Shown here: in pieces, positions 50,945 through 60,042 of the stretch
Numbering within the stretch: the stretch's first letter is position 1
Layout of the letters: each line of letters begins with the position of its first letter
NCBI GenBank assembly: GCA_009774245.1
Contig: VSNM01000003.1
Coordinates: forward strand, 62,001-126,000
DNA from: Lachnospiraceae bacterium
Lineage (GTDB): Bacteria > Bacillota > Clostridia > Lachnospirales > Lachnospiraceae
Direction: 5' to 3'
DNA length: 64,000 nt
Notes under the pieces: model-generated
What the model was told of the DNA's origin: nothing
Seen by the model: only the letters and a program-made list of their open reading frames with translations
The model's database searches: none
Made by a program: the position numbers and the translations under genes

Positions 50945-53491
50945 TCACGTCAGTTTTAACACCATCTCCAACACTCTCTTCGCCGTCACCTGCAGCTGTG
51001 CTTTGGTGATCGGATACGCATGCTCTGGATTGGACAGCGCATCCATCATATCATCCAGATCTGCCTGCATACCCGGCATGACAAGGTCATTTCCTGCATG
51101 GATACAACCTGCGGACGAACCTGCCGGATGCTTACTTTCCCCTTTGTTGATGCCCAGCATGGTATCACCAGCGGCATACCAGTCCGTCATTACCATGCCC
51201 TGAAATCCCCATTCATTCCTGAGTACATGCGTCTGGAGATCCCTGCTGTTACAGGTATGTTCACCATTCACCAGATTATAGGAGCTCATAATTGTGTGGG
51301 GCTGTGCCTCCCGCACACAGATTTCAAATCCCCTTAAGTAAATCTCCCGGATTGCCCTTTCGCTGGCAATGCTGTTGGAAGCCGTGCGGTTTGTCTCCTG
51401 ATTGTTCAGGGCAAAATGCTTCACCGTGACACCACAGCCCTTATGTGCCTGTACGCTTTTGGTCACCGCCGCCGCCAGAAGGCCGCTCACCAGCGGGTCT
51501 TCCGAATAATACTCAAAATTCCGTCCACACAGCGGGGAACGCTGTATGTTCATGGCTGGCGCAAGCCAGAGATGGATGCCAAACTTTTCCATCTCATCCC
51601 CCACAATGTCACCGCACATTCTGCACACTTCCCCACTGAAGGACTGTGCAAGCGCCGTTCCGATCGGAATGGCCGTGCAGTAAGTATAATTGATCGGTGC
51701 GGCAAGTTCTTCCTCGCTCGGTCTGGGCGCCATCGCCGCCATCTGTCTGAGCTGCTCCGGATCCAGAAAATCCATAAACCCTGCAAGCGGACTGTCAACG
51801 CCCTTTGCCTTTCCGTCTACGACTTTATATTTCGTACAGAGTCTCAGCCCCGCGGGTCCATCCGCCATCACGAGCGACGGCACGCCTAAATCCTGCAACC
51901 GCAGACTGCTCTCACCAGCCGCACCCGCCACAGACTGCGCCGCGGCGCCGACCATGGAACCCATCCCTGCATGATCCTCAAACTGACCAATGCTGAGGTA
52001 CGCAAGCTGTTTTTCATCTAGGGAACCCACAAATTCATCAATTGTACTTCTTCCGCTCTTTACATCTTCCTAGGTGCACGCATTTCCAGCCAGTTCACGG
52101 GGCATTTCATCATAAACCACAATCTCTTGCGGCATGTCTTTCGCCCAGATCCGATAAACCGGTATGTCCGCCGCATTTTTGTCTTTTATAGTCTCAGACG
52201 ATGTGTCCGTCTCTTTTCCCGGAACAAAGTCCTTGAAAGTACATCCCGGACAGATATTTTTCACTTTTTTTATTACCGCAGTTTCGTCCAGCACTACCTT
52301 ACAGCAGGGAGTCGTATCCGCAGATGAATTTCCGACACGTATTACATACTCTCCGCTTTCTAATATGTAAGATGATAGTTCTGTATCGTAGGAGACCATA
52401 TCCACTATGTCAAAACAAAGCATTACACTCGCACAATCTCCCGGGCGCAGTTCTTCCGTCTTACCAAAAGCGGCAAGTTCCTGATAGGGCTTATCCAGCT
52501 TCTCTGCTGGTGCGGAATAATATATCTGTACCACCTCTTTTCCGGCAAATGTCCCTGTGTTTCTGACTTCCACCGTCACAGTAATTTTTCCTGCTTCCAC
52601 GACAGTATCCTTTACTGCCATCTCAAAATCCGTGTAGGACAGCCCATAGCCAAACGGGAAATCCGGCTTTTCATGGACTGTGTCAAAATAGCGGTATCCC
52701 ACATAGATTCCCTCCGTGTAAAGTGTGTCATCCATATCGCCGAATCCTTTTGTGGACGCATATTTCCCTATCGGCGCCCACGTCATGGCAAGCTTGCCGG
52801 AAGGGTAACTCTTTCCAAGCAGCAAATCCGCAAGGACATCCCCCGTCGGCGTTCCGAGCTGCCCTAGCAGAAGAACATTTTTTACATCTATCACAGGTTC
52901 CAGATCCACCATGCCGCCCACATTGAGCACAAGGACAAACTTATCATATTTTTTATTCAATGCCAGGATATCCCGGATCTCTGTCTCTGACAGGCTGATA
53001 TCACCCGCCACCATGGTGCGGTCAGCGCCTTCCCCCGAGATTCTGGCAAGCGCATACACCGCCAGCTCCCCTTCGGCATCCAGTGCAAACTCATACTCCG
53101 GTTCTGGCATAACCTTCCCCATGCAGTACATCACAGGATTTACTCCGAGTTGCCTTGCCTCTTCCTGTACCTGTCCTACAAATTCTGCACGCCTGCGGAC
53201 AAGAAGCGCATCATAATCATCCAGCCATTTTTTCGTCGTAATCTCAAATCCTGCTTTTTGGAGCCCCTCCTCTATCGTCACAAAATGGCGCACATTGACA
53301 TCCCCTGAACCGGTTCCGCCCTTAATGGTCTTCCTTGCACCGCTCCCATACAATGCCACCCGGCAGGGTGCGTCTAACGGCAGGGTGCCGTCTCTTTTTA
53401 GGAACAGCGTGCACTCCGGCGCCGCTTTCCTGACCATATCAATATGTTCCTTCTCAAAGGGCTGCATTGTTTCGTCCGTGATTCTTATCAT
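50945..53491 (-). pseudogene. Domain-permuted GH3 beta-glycosidase interrupted by in-frame TAG
   Basis: One 848-codon frame starts at ATG 53491 (GAAAGGAGAAG upstream). The first 473 codons hold what is normally the C-terminal GH3 domain (CTLFLKRDGTLPL, GGTGSGDVNVRHF, DFPFGYGLSYTDFEM) and an Fn3-like part. A TAG at 52070-52072 then interrupts, and the same frame continues EDVKSGRSTIDEFVGSL into the catalytic barrel (KHFALNNQE; nucleophile Asp in VMTDWYA). Permuted GH3 proteins exist, so the order may be native. Without readthrough the second part would need its own start (GTG 52030); hence it is classed as broken. Confidence 0.8.
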
Positions 53492-53539
53492 AATCCTGTC
53501 TTCTCCTTTCTGAAAAGCAAAAAACAACTTTCATAACTG

Positions 53540-53860
53540 TCAGTCTGCCATATCCGCCACATTTCTTCTGATCCCATCATACTCTGCAAAACCAGCGCTC
53601 CTGGGCTCCCCATTCTCATCCGGACTTCTGTCCAGACAGACTTGGAACTGTTCATCTGACTGCAATGCGATACGCAGTTTCATTCTGCCTTTATGTTCGC
53701 CTGTTACACTGATATCACTCTCAATCACTGTCTCTCCCGGCATAAACATATTTTCAGGGGCCTTTACCCTGATCCATCCGTCATAAAATGTCCGGCTGTC
53801 CTCACTGTAATTTTCATAAAGCGTCTCGTATATATCGGCATCTATGCAGGAATTGGTCAC
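53540..53860 (-). CDS. Hypothetical protein, probable second half of a split small gene
   Basis: A 106-residue frame from a GTG, overlapping by 4 bp the stop of a 31-codon ORF upstream. It contains FYDGWIRVKAPENMFMPGE and MKLRIALQSDEQFQVCLDR, a beta-strand-rich pattern without a recognised family. It has no ribosome site of its own and might be translated by coupling, or it is a frameshifted continuation of the 31-codon ORF. It sits between the GPH symporter and the GH3 gene in the operon direction. Confidence 0.4.
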   Translation of the reverse strand: MTNSCIDADIYETLYENYSEDSRTFYDGWIRVKAPENMFMPGETVIESDISVTGEHKGRMKLRIALQSDEQFQVCLDRSPDENGEPRSAGFAEYDGIRRNVADMAD

Positions 53861-53952
53861 AACACCACCGCCTGCCTCTCCGCGTCAATTCCCTCTGGCA
53901 ATGGAACATCTGACACTTCGATACGCCCAAACTCCCTGTTATCAATTATCAT
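53857..53952 (-). CDS. 31-residue small ORF before the preceding hypothetical protein
   Basis: It begins at an ATG with GAGGGAGAAA upstream and reads MIIDNREFGRIEVSDVPLPE and onward to a TGA that overlaps the next GTG. Its ribosome site is good while the next frame has none, so the two ORFs together probably represent one gene of about 135 residues that has shifted frame near 53857. No family is recognised. Confidence 0.4.
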   Translation of the reverse strand: MIIDNREFGRIEVSDVPLPEGIDAERQAVVL

Positions 53953-53982
53953 GAAAATTTCTCCCTCTTCTTTCCTGTCTGC

Positions 53983-55464
53983 CTATCTCTCCTTCAGCGC
54001 GGCTGCTTTCTTATCCGCTATGCGCTTCTGAACTTCCACCATCTCTTCCTTGTCCAGAGAACAGTACTTCATGGCAATCAGGGTGATCACCCATCCGATC
54101 AGTGGAAAACCATACATCAGTGCCATAGTCATCCAGAAAACACCGCCCGTCAGCGCATCCGTGGGCTGCGGCATGGTCTCCGTATAGCCGATCAGCGCCA
54201 CCGCACTGGTTGCAATCAGTGCACTCACAGAAGATACCAGTTTATCAATCAGGCTGTAGACACCAGATACCACTGCCGGGATATATTTACCTCCACGATC
54301 AAGCTCATAGTCAATAACATCCGCCATGAAAGCATTGTTTCCAGTAGTCACGCACATCTTCGTGCCATTCAGCGCAAGCGTCAGGATTACATAGATTGCC
54401 ATAAGCGGAAAGGCTGTTGAAATGCTGCGCGTACTTCCGCCAATATGTAAGAAAACGAAGAAGAGGATCATTGCGCAGGTCACATAAATGCACATATAAG
54501 TCCATGTGATGATGGTTCTTTTGTTGCCATGTTTTCCGGCATATTTGGCGCCCACCACGGCGAACAGAATGGAAGGGATGATGCTCACTGTGCTCAGTGT
54601 CGTGGAAATGGACATATTGCCAATGACAATCCCTCCAAGCATCGTACTGATGATGGACTGGCTTGCCACCTGCTGTGCGATCTTGTCAGAAGCCCCTGAC
54701 GCGATATAGCACTGCAAAGGACGGTTGTTCTTCAATACCTCCACCATGTCCTTTATCCTGAGCTTTTCCCTTTTTGCCGTCGTGCCCGCAAAATTCTCCG
54801 GCCTGTCAAACTCCGAAATACCGATACAGGTTGTCACAAGCCCCACAGCGGATACCGCGATGGTTGCCCAACAGACCGCGGTCAGAAACTCCAGATTGAA
54901 ACCGCCATACTTTGGCATCAACACCACATAGTAAACCATATTCAGGGCAATCGGAACGATATAGTTGAAGATCGTGCTCCACACGCCCACCATCGGCCGC
55001 TGCTTCGGGTCGTTGGTCATCAGGACAAACAGCGTCTGTCCTGTCATGTTATACAGCGTATAGCCGATAATATAAAGCATGTACAGCAGCACAAAGACCA
55101 TGAATCCATGCCCTTTGCCAGCCGCCCAGCTGTACATCAGCAGCGTTGCAAGAACCATCACCAGCCAGCCGATGACGAGCAGGATGCGTACCTTGCCAAA
55201 GCGTGTGTTTACCTTATCGTAAATAAATGCAAGCAGTGGATCTGTAATCGCATCAAAAACCCGGGTAAAGGTCAAAATCCCTCCCACGGCAACCGTCGCG
55301 ATCCCAAAACCAATGTTGGCCGAGTAGTTCGCAAGTCCGATCAGACAATAGAATCCCATGCTGACCATACCGCTGGACGCGACCAGAATGATCTGCCACA
55401 ATTTCGCGCGGCGGTACTGTACACCGTCAATCTGACTCTGTGTAAGTCTTTCCTTTTTTTCCAT
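53983..55464 (-). CDS. GPH-family sugar:cation symporter
   Basis: A 493-residue membrane protein of the glycoside-pentoside-hexuronide family (MFS-like), with 12 segments. Segments IILVASSGMVSMGFYCLIGLANY, ITDPLLAFIYDKVNTRFGKVR and LTNDPKQRPMVGVW are typical, including the DP motif after helix 2. It would import a glycoside with Na+ or H+. AAGGAGG precedes the ATG at 55464. It is the first gene of the leftward hydrolase operon, with a promoter-region duplicate upstream at 55510-55585. Confidence 0.92.
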   Translation of the reverse strand: MEKKERLTQSQIDGVQYRRAKLWQIILVASSGMVSMGFYCLIGLANYSANIGFGIATVAVGGILTFTRVFDAITDPLLAFIYDKVNTRFGKVRILLVIGWLVMVLATLLMYSWAAGKGHGFMVFVLLYMLYIIGYTLYNMTGQTLFVLMTNDPKQRPMVGVWSTIFNYIVPIALNMVYYVVLMPKYGGFNLEFLTAVCWATIAVSAVGLVTTCIGISEFDRPENFAGTTAKREKLRIKDMVEVLKNNRPLQCYIASGASDKIAQQVASQSIISTMLGGIVIGNMSISTTLSTVSIIPSILFAVVGAKYAGKHGNKRTIITWTYMCIYVTCAMILFFVFLHIGGSTRSISTAFPLMAIYVILTLALNGTKMCVTTGNNAFMADVIDYELDRGGKYIPAVVSGVYSLIDKLVSSVSALIATSAVALIGYTETMPQPTDALTGGVFWMTMALMYGFPLIGWVITLIAMKYCSLDKEEMVEVQKRIADKKAAALKER

Positions 55465-55509
55465 TTTGTTTCCTCCTTTTTTGTACGCAGGCATACTTCT
55501 TAACTATTA

Positions 55510-55585
55510 TTGCTAACTGTATTATACTTAAAAGCAGAGAAAACTGTTAGAAAAATTTAATTATTATTAGAACTATTATATTGTC
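55510..55585 (-). promoter_or_regulatory. Promoter/operator region of the GPH symporter gene
   Basis: On the minus strand TATAAT lies at about 55519-55526 with TAACAG as a weak -35 box 17 bp upstream. The flanking CTAAC and GTTAG are inverted. The whole segment is repeated with about 75% identity upstream of the GH2 remnant at 56237-56309. Confidence 0.6.
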
Positions 55586-55616
55586 TTTTTATATTTTTTT
55601 AAGAAATTTAAAATTT

Positions 55617-56215
55617 TCACCTCCTGACCTGAATCGTAAGCGTCCTGGTTTCCAGGTCTTCTGCTTTCACTGTAACCATAATATCCCCCTCTTTATATCC
55701 TGCGCGCACTGCAATAAGCGCCTTCCCATAATAGGTAGAATACGTACCGGATAAAAAGCTGTCATCCGTATTTGGAACGGCGGACCCGAATCCCTGCAAT
55801 GTGCCTGCTCCCGACACTTCCACAGACACTTTCCGGTCTGCGCTGGATTTCGTTACCCCATTCTCACCGGACAGCCGCAGTTCGATAAAGCAAAGCTCCT
55901 GTCCGTCAGCATGCAGTGTCTTCTTATCCGCGCGCAGCTTGATGACCGTTTTCCCAACCGCTGACTTTAGGGCTGAACGACCAGTTTCCTTTCCGTTTTC
56001 GTCCAGTGCGACAACGCCCAGTATTCCCGGTTCATAGCTGACATTTTTAAATACTGCTTTACAGTCTTTTATTTTTTTAATCCCGATTTTTTTGCCATTC
56101 AGCACAAGAGCAGCCCAGACAGCGTTTGAATATACAGTAATATTTGTCTTGCAGCCTTCATAACCTTCCCATGACCAGCTTCTTTTTCCGTTTAGTACCT
56201 GAATCCTTTCTGTTT
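55617..56215 (-). pseudogene. C-terminal remnant of a GH2 beta-galactosidase
   Basis: The readable frame includes WSWEGYEGCKTNITVYSNA and VLNGKKIG, the start of the GH2 C-terminal module 5 domain, then ALKSAVGKTVIKLRADKKTL and the terminal YYGKALIAVRAGYKEGD and ITVKAEDLETR-like strands. The catalytic domain and sugar-binding domains are missing: upstream of 56215 the frame is lost. A regulatory region similar to that of the GPH gene lies directly before it, so a full gene was probably deleted internally. A shorter ATG-like start exists at 56105. Confidence 0.75.
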
Positions 56216-56236
56216 ACTCACAAATACAAAATCTGA

Positions 56237-56309
56237 TTGCTAACTGAATTATAACAAAAAAATCAAAAAAACGTTAGAAATATTTAATTACTTATAGCAT
56301 TATTTTGTC
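56237..56309 (-). promoter_or_regulatory. Promoter/operator region repeated before the GH2 remnant
   Basis: On the minus strand TTATAATTCAGTTAGC at its end repeats TATAATACAGTTAGC upstream of the GPH gene, with an upstream CTAACGTTTTTTTG. The spacing between the CTAAC and GTTAG blocks is conserved, and the TATAAT lies between. This marks a shared operator, probably read by the AraC protein encoded at 56469. Confidence 0.6.
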
Positions 56310-56468
56310 TTGTTTGATACTTTTTGCTGCACATAATTCTCTGATAAAGCAATGTTGAAAAAAATAAAGAGTATGCTATACTGAAATTGAATATATCAAT
56401 AGAAAATTATAATGAAATTATTACTGGAACTGTTCCTTATAACTTGCAAAAATCTCAAGGGGTGAAAT

Positions 56469-57662
56469 ATGGATTTAAAATTATTTAGAAAACTTTTACA
56501 AAATCTCCTGAATACAGATGTGAGAACCTATGACAATGATATCCGGTCACTTGCTGCCCTTGAAGAGGCTTGTTGTTTTCAAAAAGCACTGCAGCCGATG
56601 TTTACTGCTGACTCACTTTCCTATTTACTGGGGTCCATGAATGATACGACCTTTTATGAAATTGTAGACAAGCTTGATGTATGCCTGTTTTTCTTTCAGT
56701 TTGAAAAGAACATATTTCTAATTGGACCTTATGTCAGGACAGAATATTCTGATGAAAAAATGCAGAATATTTTAATCGAAAACAAAATGCCGGCATCCTA
56801 CGCCACATCCCTCAGGTTATACTATACCGCCATGCCGTTGCTTGGCGCTTATCAGATTCAGCGTACTGTCACCGCATGCATGGTATCTTTTAATCCTCTT
56901 ATGCATGAGTATACATATCGAAAGTTATTGGGATTTCAGGAAGAACCAAAAGAACCGAAAACATATCGGCAGGATTCCATTGACTACAGTGCGATCTATC
57001 AGCGCTACCATGTCGAAAACCGCCTGTTAAAACTGATTGAAAAGGGCGATGTTGAGAATATTATTCAGGCTTACGACGAGATGCAGGACGAATCTGCCTC
57101 CCTTGCCGACTTGTTCCGAAGCCCCGTCTATCAAAGTCCCATTTCCATTCTGCGTGCACTAGCGCGGAAAGCTGCGGAGCAGAGCGGACTATCCATCATA
57201 ACAATTGACCAGATTACCCAGAAATCTGTCCAGCGCCTCTCTGGTACTGACGACATTGAGAAACAGGGACAATATTGTTACGAAATGCTGATTGAGCTGA
57301 CAACCGCGGTGCGTGACCATCTGGTAAATACCAGCGGTTACTCTTCTGCAATTGTTAAGGTTGTGGAACATCTTTCCCTGAATTATACACAAAATATTAA
57401 TATGGACATATTGTGTCAGATATCGGACTATTCGTCTTCCCACCTTGCCAAAATCTTTAAACACGAAACAGGACGAACCATAACACAATACATCGCGAAC
57501 TTAAGATGCCGCCAGGCTGCTGAGATGCTCAGGGAGACAAACCTGCCTGTCCAGGAAATCAGCAGCTATGTCGGTTATACGGATAATAATTATTTTGTGA
57601 AAGTATTCAAAAAAGTAATAGGGAATACACCATCAGAATATAGGGCACTCACAATTCACTAA
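56469..57662 (+). CDS. AraC-family transcriptional regulator of the hydrolase locus
   Basis: A 397-residue regulator with an N-terminal sensor of about 260 residues and two C-terminal helix-turn-helix motifs: MDILCQISDYSSSHLAKIFK and EISSYVGYTDNNYFVKVFKK, ending NTPSEYRAL. The AraC signature is clear. It is transcribed divergently from the GPH/hydrolase genes with about 250 bp between, and the repeated operator lies in that space. It is the likely activator of the locus. Confidence 0.9.
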   Translation: MDLKLFRKLLQNLLNTDVRTYDNDIRSLAALEEACCFQKALQPMFTADSLSYLLGSMNDTTFYEIVDKLDVCLFFFQFEKNIFLIGPYVRTEYSDEKMQNILIENKMPASYATSLRLYYTAMPLLGAYQIQRTVTACMVSFNPLMHEYTYRKLLGFQEEPKEPKTYRQDSIDYSAIYQRYHVENRLLKLIEKGDVENIIQAYDEMQDESASLADLFRSPVYQSPISILRALARKAAEQSGLSIITIDQITQKSVQRLSGTDDIEKQGQYCYEMLIELTTAVRDHLVNTSGYSSAIVKVVEHLSLNYTQNINMDILCQISDYSSSHLAKIFKHETGRTITQYIANLRCRQAAEMLRETNLPVQEISSYVGYTDNNYFVKVFKKVIGNTPSEYRALTIH

Positions 57663-57797
57663 GGAACCGTTTAAAATCGTTTCCTACATTAAATAGCTAT
57701 CTGCTCTTTCAGCCCACCCTCCGCCGCATCATAGAAAAATGCATTTTGCCCATAACTGGAACTGTCAGCACCACCTGATAAGATAATGTTCAGCCTT

Positions 57798-57879
57798 GTT
57801 TCTGTTCACTCCATTCCATTAACAGGTAAAAATCCATGCAAAATTTGCTTCGCAAATGGATTTTTACCTGGACTGTAAC
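57798..57879. repeat. Dispersed palindromic repeat A, shortened copy 3
   Basis: The left end TTTCTGTTCACTCC and hairpin AAAAATCCATGC / AATGGATTTTTA match copies 1 and 2. The second hairpin and most of the right outer arm are missing, leaving only CTGTAAC at the end. It lies 7 bp downstream of the DUF4179 gene stop codon, a position where it may serve as terminator. Confidence 0.8.
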
Positions 57880-57886
57880 CTCCTCC

Positions 57887-59068
57887 TTACTCTACCTGAA
57901 TTTCCTTAAAAATAATCGCCCGATCCGCAGCGCTGCTGTTCATTCCTTCCTGTTCCATCTGCATCCAGTCGTCAAAATTATCAAAAATATAGACATACAA
58001 AGTCTTTATCTCTTTCCTCTGGACAGCAAACCCGGCTCTGCCTGGCATTTCCATATCCGAGTAAAGCATTTCTCCATTTTGATCAAAGCAGATTGTCTGG
58101 CAGGGCTCATACGACCACCCAAGGATCTCAAACATCTCCGCGTCCGTCAAGTCAGGATCTTCTGACAGCAGCTTCTGTCTCCTGTCATCTGTCAGCTCCC
58201 GCTGCTCTCCTGGTGTCGTCGCATGGACAATCACCTGATAGGGAGATATCACTACATCTTCAAGCGTAATATTCCCTTTTTGCTCCCCGACTTCAATTGT
58301 TTTTACATCTGTCGCGTTTACTTCAAACGGAATAACAAGATTCCAGCTGCCATCTGTCCGGTGAGACGCCGATATCTCCTCGCTGTCAAGCATTCTGTCA
58401 TCATCGTAACCGAACCCGCTTACATTTAAGGAAAGCTGACCGCTGCCTGCAAGCTTCTCCGCGAGATTCACTTTTAACATTCCCGCAAACGTATGGCTGT
58501 CGATCACCTCTCCCTCAAATGTATTGTCCAGCCATTCAGGCGAGCTGCCGTCAACACTCCATGTTCCGTCGATATAAAATCCTGCCGCAGTCCGGTTTTC
58601 CGCGACATTTACACCTGTATAATGCTCAGGAATATGCGTAAAATCTGCCTCTTCCGCCTCGATATTCACCGTAAGGAATACGGAATATCCATCACAAAAG
58701 ACTTCCGATGCGGTCAGCGTAATGCCTTTGTCAGATGCGGAATACTCCGATGTGTCCAGATTGCCCGCGGAATCCTCATTTGTCAAAACAATTCCCTGAT
58801 CGGTATAGTCACCGGAATATGTGATGTTGTCCTCAACCTTCTCAAATATTTTTCCAATCAATGGAATCTTTGCCGCAAGCACTGGGTTAAAATACCCCAG
58901 TCCGAGGGTTCCGATCAGCGCGACCACAATCACCGCAGCTGCCACTTTTCCGATTCTGCCAATTTGCTTCATTTTATCCTTCCTCCTTCTATGAATCCGT
59001 ATTTCCCTGTCACTGATCTCAGGAGCAAGGGCCTGCTTTAAGATTTGATCCAATCTTTCATCTGTCAT
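57887..59068 (-). CDS. DUF4179-domain anti-sigma-type membrane protein
   Basis: A 393-residue protein. The cytoplasmic N-terminus of about 40 residues (LDQILKQALAPEISDREIRIHRRRK) would hold the sigma factor, a membrane segment follows (VAAAVIVVALIGTLGLGYFNP), and the extracytoplasmic part starts with FEKVEDNITYSGDYTDQGIVL, the usual DUF4179 beginning. Its ATG overlaps the sigma gene stop by 11 bp, the typical sigma/anti-sigma arrangement. The extracellular signal is unknown. Confidence 0.87.
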   Translation of the reverse strand: MTDERLDQILKQALAPEISDREIRIHRRRKDKMKQIGRIGKVAAAVIVVALIGTLGLGYFNPVLAAKIPLIGKIFEKVEDNITYSGDYTDQGIVLTNEDSAGNLDTSEYSASDKGITLTASEVFCDGYSVFLTVNIEAEEADFTHIPEHYTGVNVAENRTAAGFYIDGTWSVDGSSPEWLDNTFEGEVIDSHTFAGMLKVNLAEKLAGSGQLSLNVSGFGYDDDRMLDSEEISASHRTDGSWNLVIPFEVNATDVKTIEVGEQKGNITLEDVVISPYQVIVHATTPGEQRELTDDRRQKLLSEDPDLTDAEMFEILGWSYEPCQTICFDQNGEMLYSDMEMPGRAGFAVQRKEIKTLYVYIFDNFDDWMQMEQEGMNSSAADRAIIFKEIQVE

Positions 59069-59603
59069 ATCCTATCGCCTCCAATTTTTCTTTTAACTGC
59101 TGCTTTGCCTTCCGCATCCGGCTCTTGACCGTTCCTTCCGGCAATGCGAGAATCTCAGAGATCTCATTGATCTGTAAATCTGCCGAATAATGCAAATAGA
59201 TTGGTATTCTGTACTTCTCAGGCAGGGACGCGACGAATCCCTGAATCATGTCCACCTCGTTTTTCTGCAATACGATCTGTTCCGGCGAAGTTTCACTGCC
59301 ATGTTCATGGTCAGAAACCTCATATCCCTCATCGGACATCGCATCCATACTGTCAACCGGAACCAGTCTCATTCTGTTTGCATATTTTTTCTTCTTGTTC
59401 TTCCAGAGATAAATGGAAATGGACAGAGCATAACTCTTTGTATTTTGCATAGAGTCCAGCCTTTTCTTTTTCTCCAGCAGTTTGAGCATCGTGTCCTGAT
59501 ACAGTTCGTCCCCGTTTTCCACATCCCCTGCCGTCATCCGGCAAAACCGCAGAATATCCTTCCCAAACTTCAGGACAAACTGCTCAAATTCCTCTTTATT
59601 CAT
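59058..59603 (-). CDS. ECF-type RNA polymerase sigma factor
   Basis: A 181-residue sigma factor. Region 2 is near residues 20-70 (VLKFGKDILRFCRMTAGD, ELYQDTMLKLLEKKKRLD) and region 4 near 125-170 with LPEKYRIPIYLHYSADLQINE and ILALPEGTVKSRMRKAKQQL. The ATG at 59603 follows AAGGAGGATGC; the longer frame to 59651 has no ribosome site. The next gene is its DUF4179 anti-sigma partner. Confidence 0.92.
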   Translation of the reverse strand: MNKEEFEQFVLKFGKDILRFCRMTAGDVENGDELYQDTMLKLLEKKKRLDSMQNTKSYALSISIYLWKNKKKKYANRMRLVPVDSMDAMSDEGYEVSDHEHGSETSPEQIVLQKNEVDMIQGFVASLPEKYRIPIYLHYSADLQINEISEILALPEGTVKSRMRKAKQQLKEKLEAIGYDR

Positions 59604-59711
59604 AGCAGCATCCTCCTTGAACATATGCCGCATTTGCCTATATTCATGCATAGGAAATGACTGGCAGATGGTCTTCTTTTCTTACGTCGATATATCGATC
59701 TGGCGACTTGC

Positions 59712-59877
59712 CTAGTGCTCCATCCAGTTAGAAATTGGAGTATGGGGCTGCATGTTTCGTGCCAGTGCTAGGCAAAATTTCGACGGCGATGCGGTGGCAT
59801 CGTCTAGAAATTTTAACGACGCAATGGTGCGGAACAGGTAATCTCATACTTCAATTTCTAGCCGGATGGAGTACTAG
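59712..59877. repeat. 166-bp CTAG-bounded palindromic element, arm type B, copy 2
   Basis: It begins CTAGTGCTCCATCC and ends GGATGGAGTACTAG, and is almost identical to 7256-7421, differing at about 10 positions, with some changes in arm bases that face each other. The hairpin core GATGC-GGTG-GCATC is unchanged. It lies between the sigma gene and the Rpn gene promoter. Confidence 0.92.
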
Positions 59878-59960
59878 ATTTGCCCTTGCATGTATATATT
59901 GTCATAACGCCGGAAAAAGTTTTTATATTCTGAAAAAAGTTTATCATTTTTATCCTACAC

Positions 59961-60015
59961 TATTTTTTACATTTGAGTAGACACTCCCTGCAAAATATGA
60001 TATATTTTAACCACA
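59961..60015 (+). promoter_or_regulatory. Promoter of the Rpn gene, shared with the DUF4317 gene
   Basis: TTGAGT at 59973-59978 and TATGAT at 59996-60001 are 17 bp apart. The surrounding 50 bases (TTTTTTACATTTGAGT; GCAAAATATGATATATTTT; AACCACA) recur at 62494-62548, also with a 17-bp spacer. Confidence 0.75.
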
Positions 60016-60042
60016 AATGGAGAGCAAGACAATAAACACACA

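Noticed and set aside
59735..59980. 81-codon frame in the second type B element
   Set aside because: Frame arises from the repeat and continues into the Rpn promoter region; no ribosome site.
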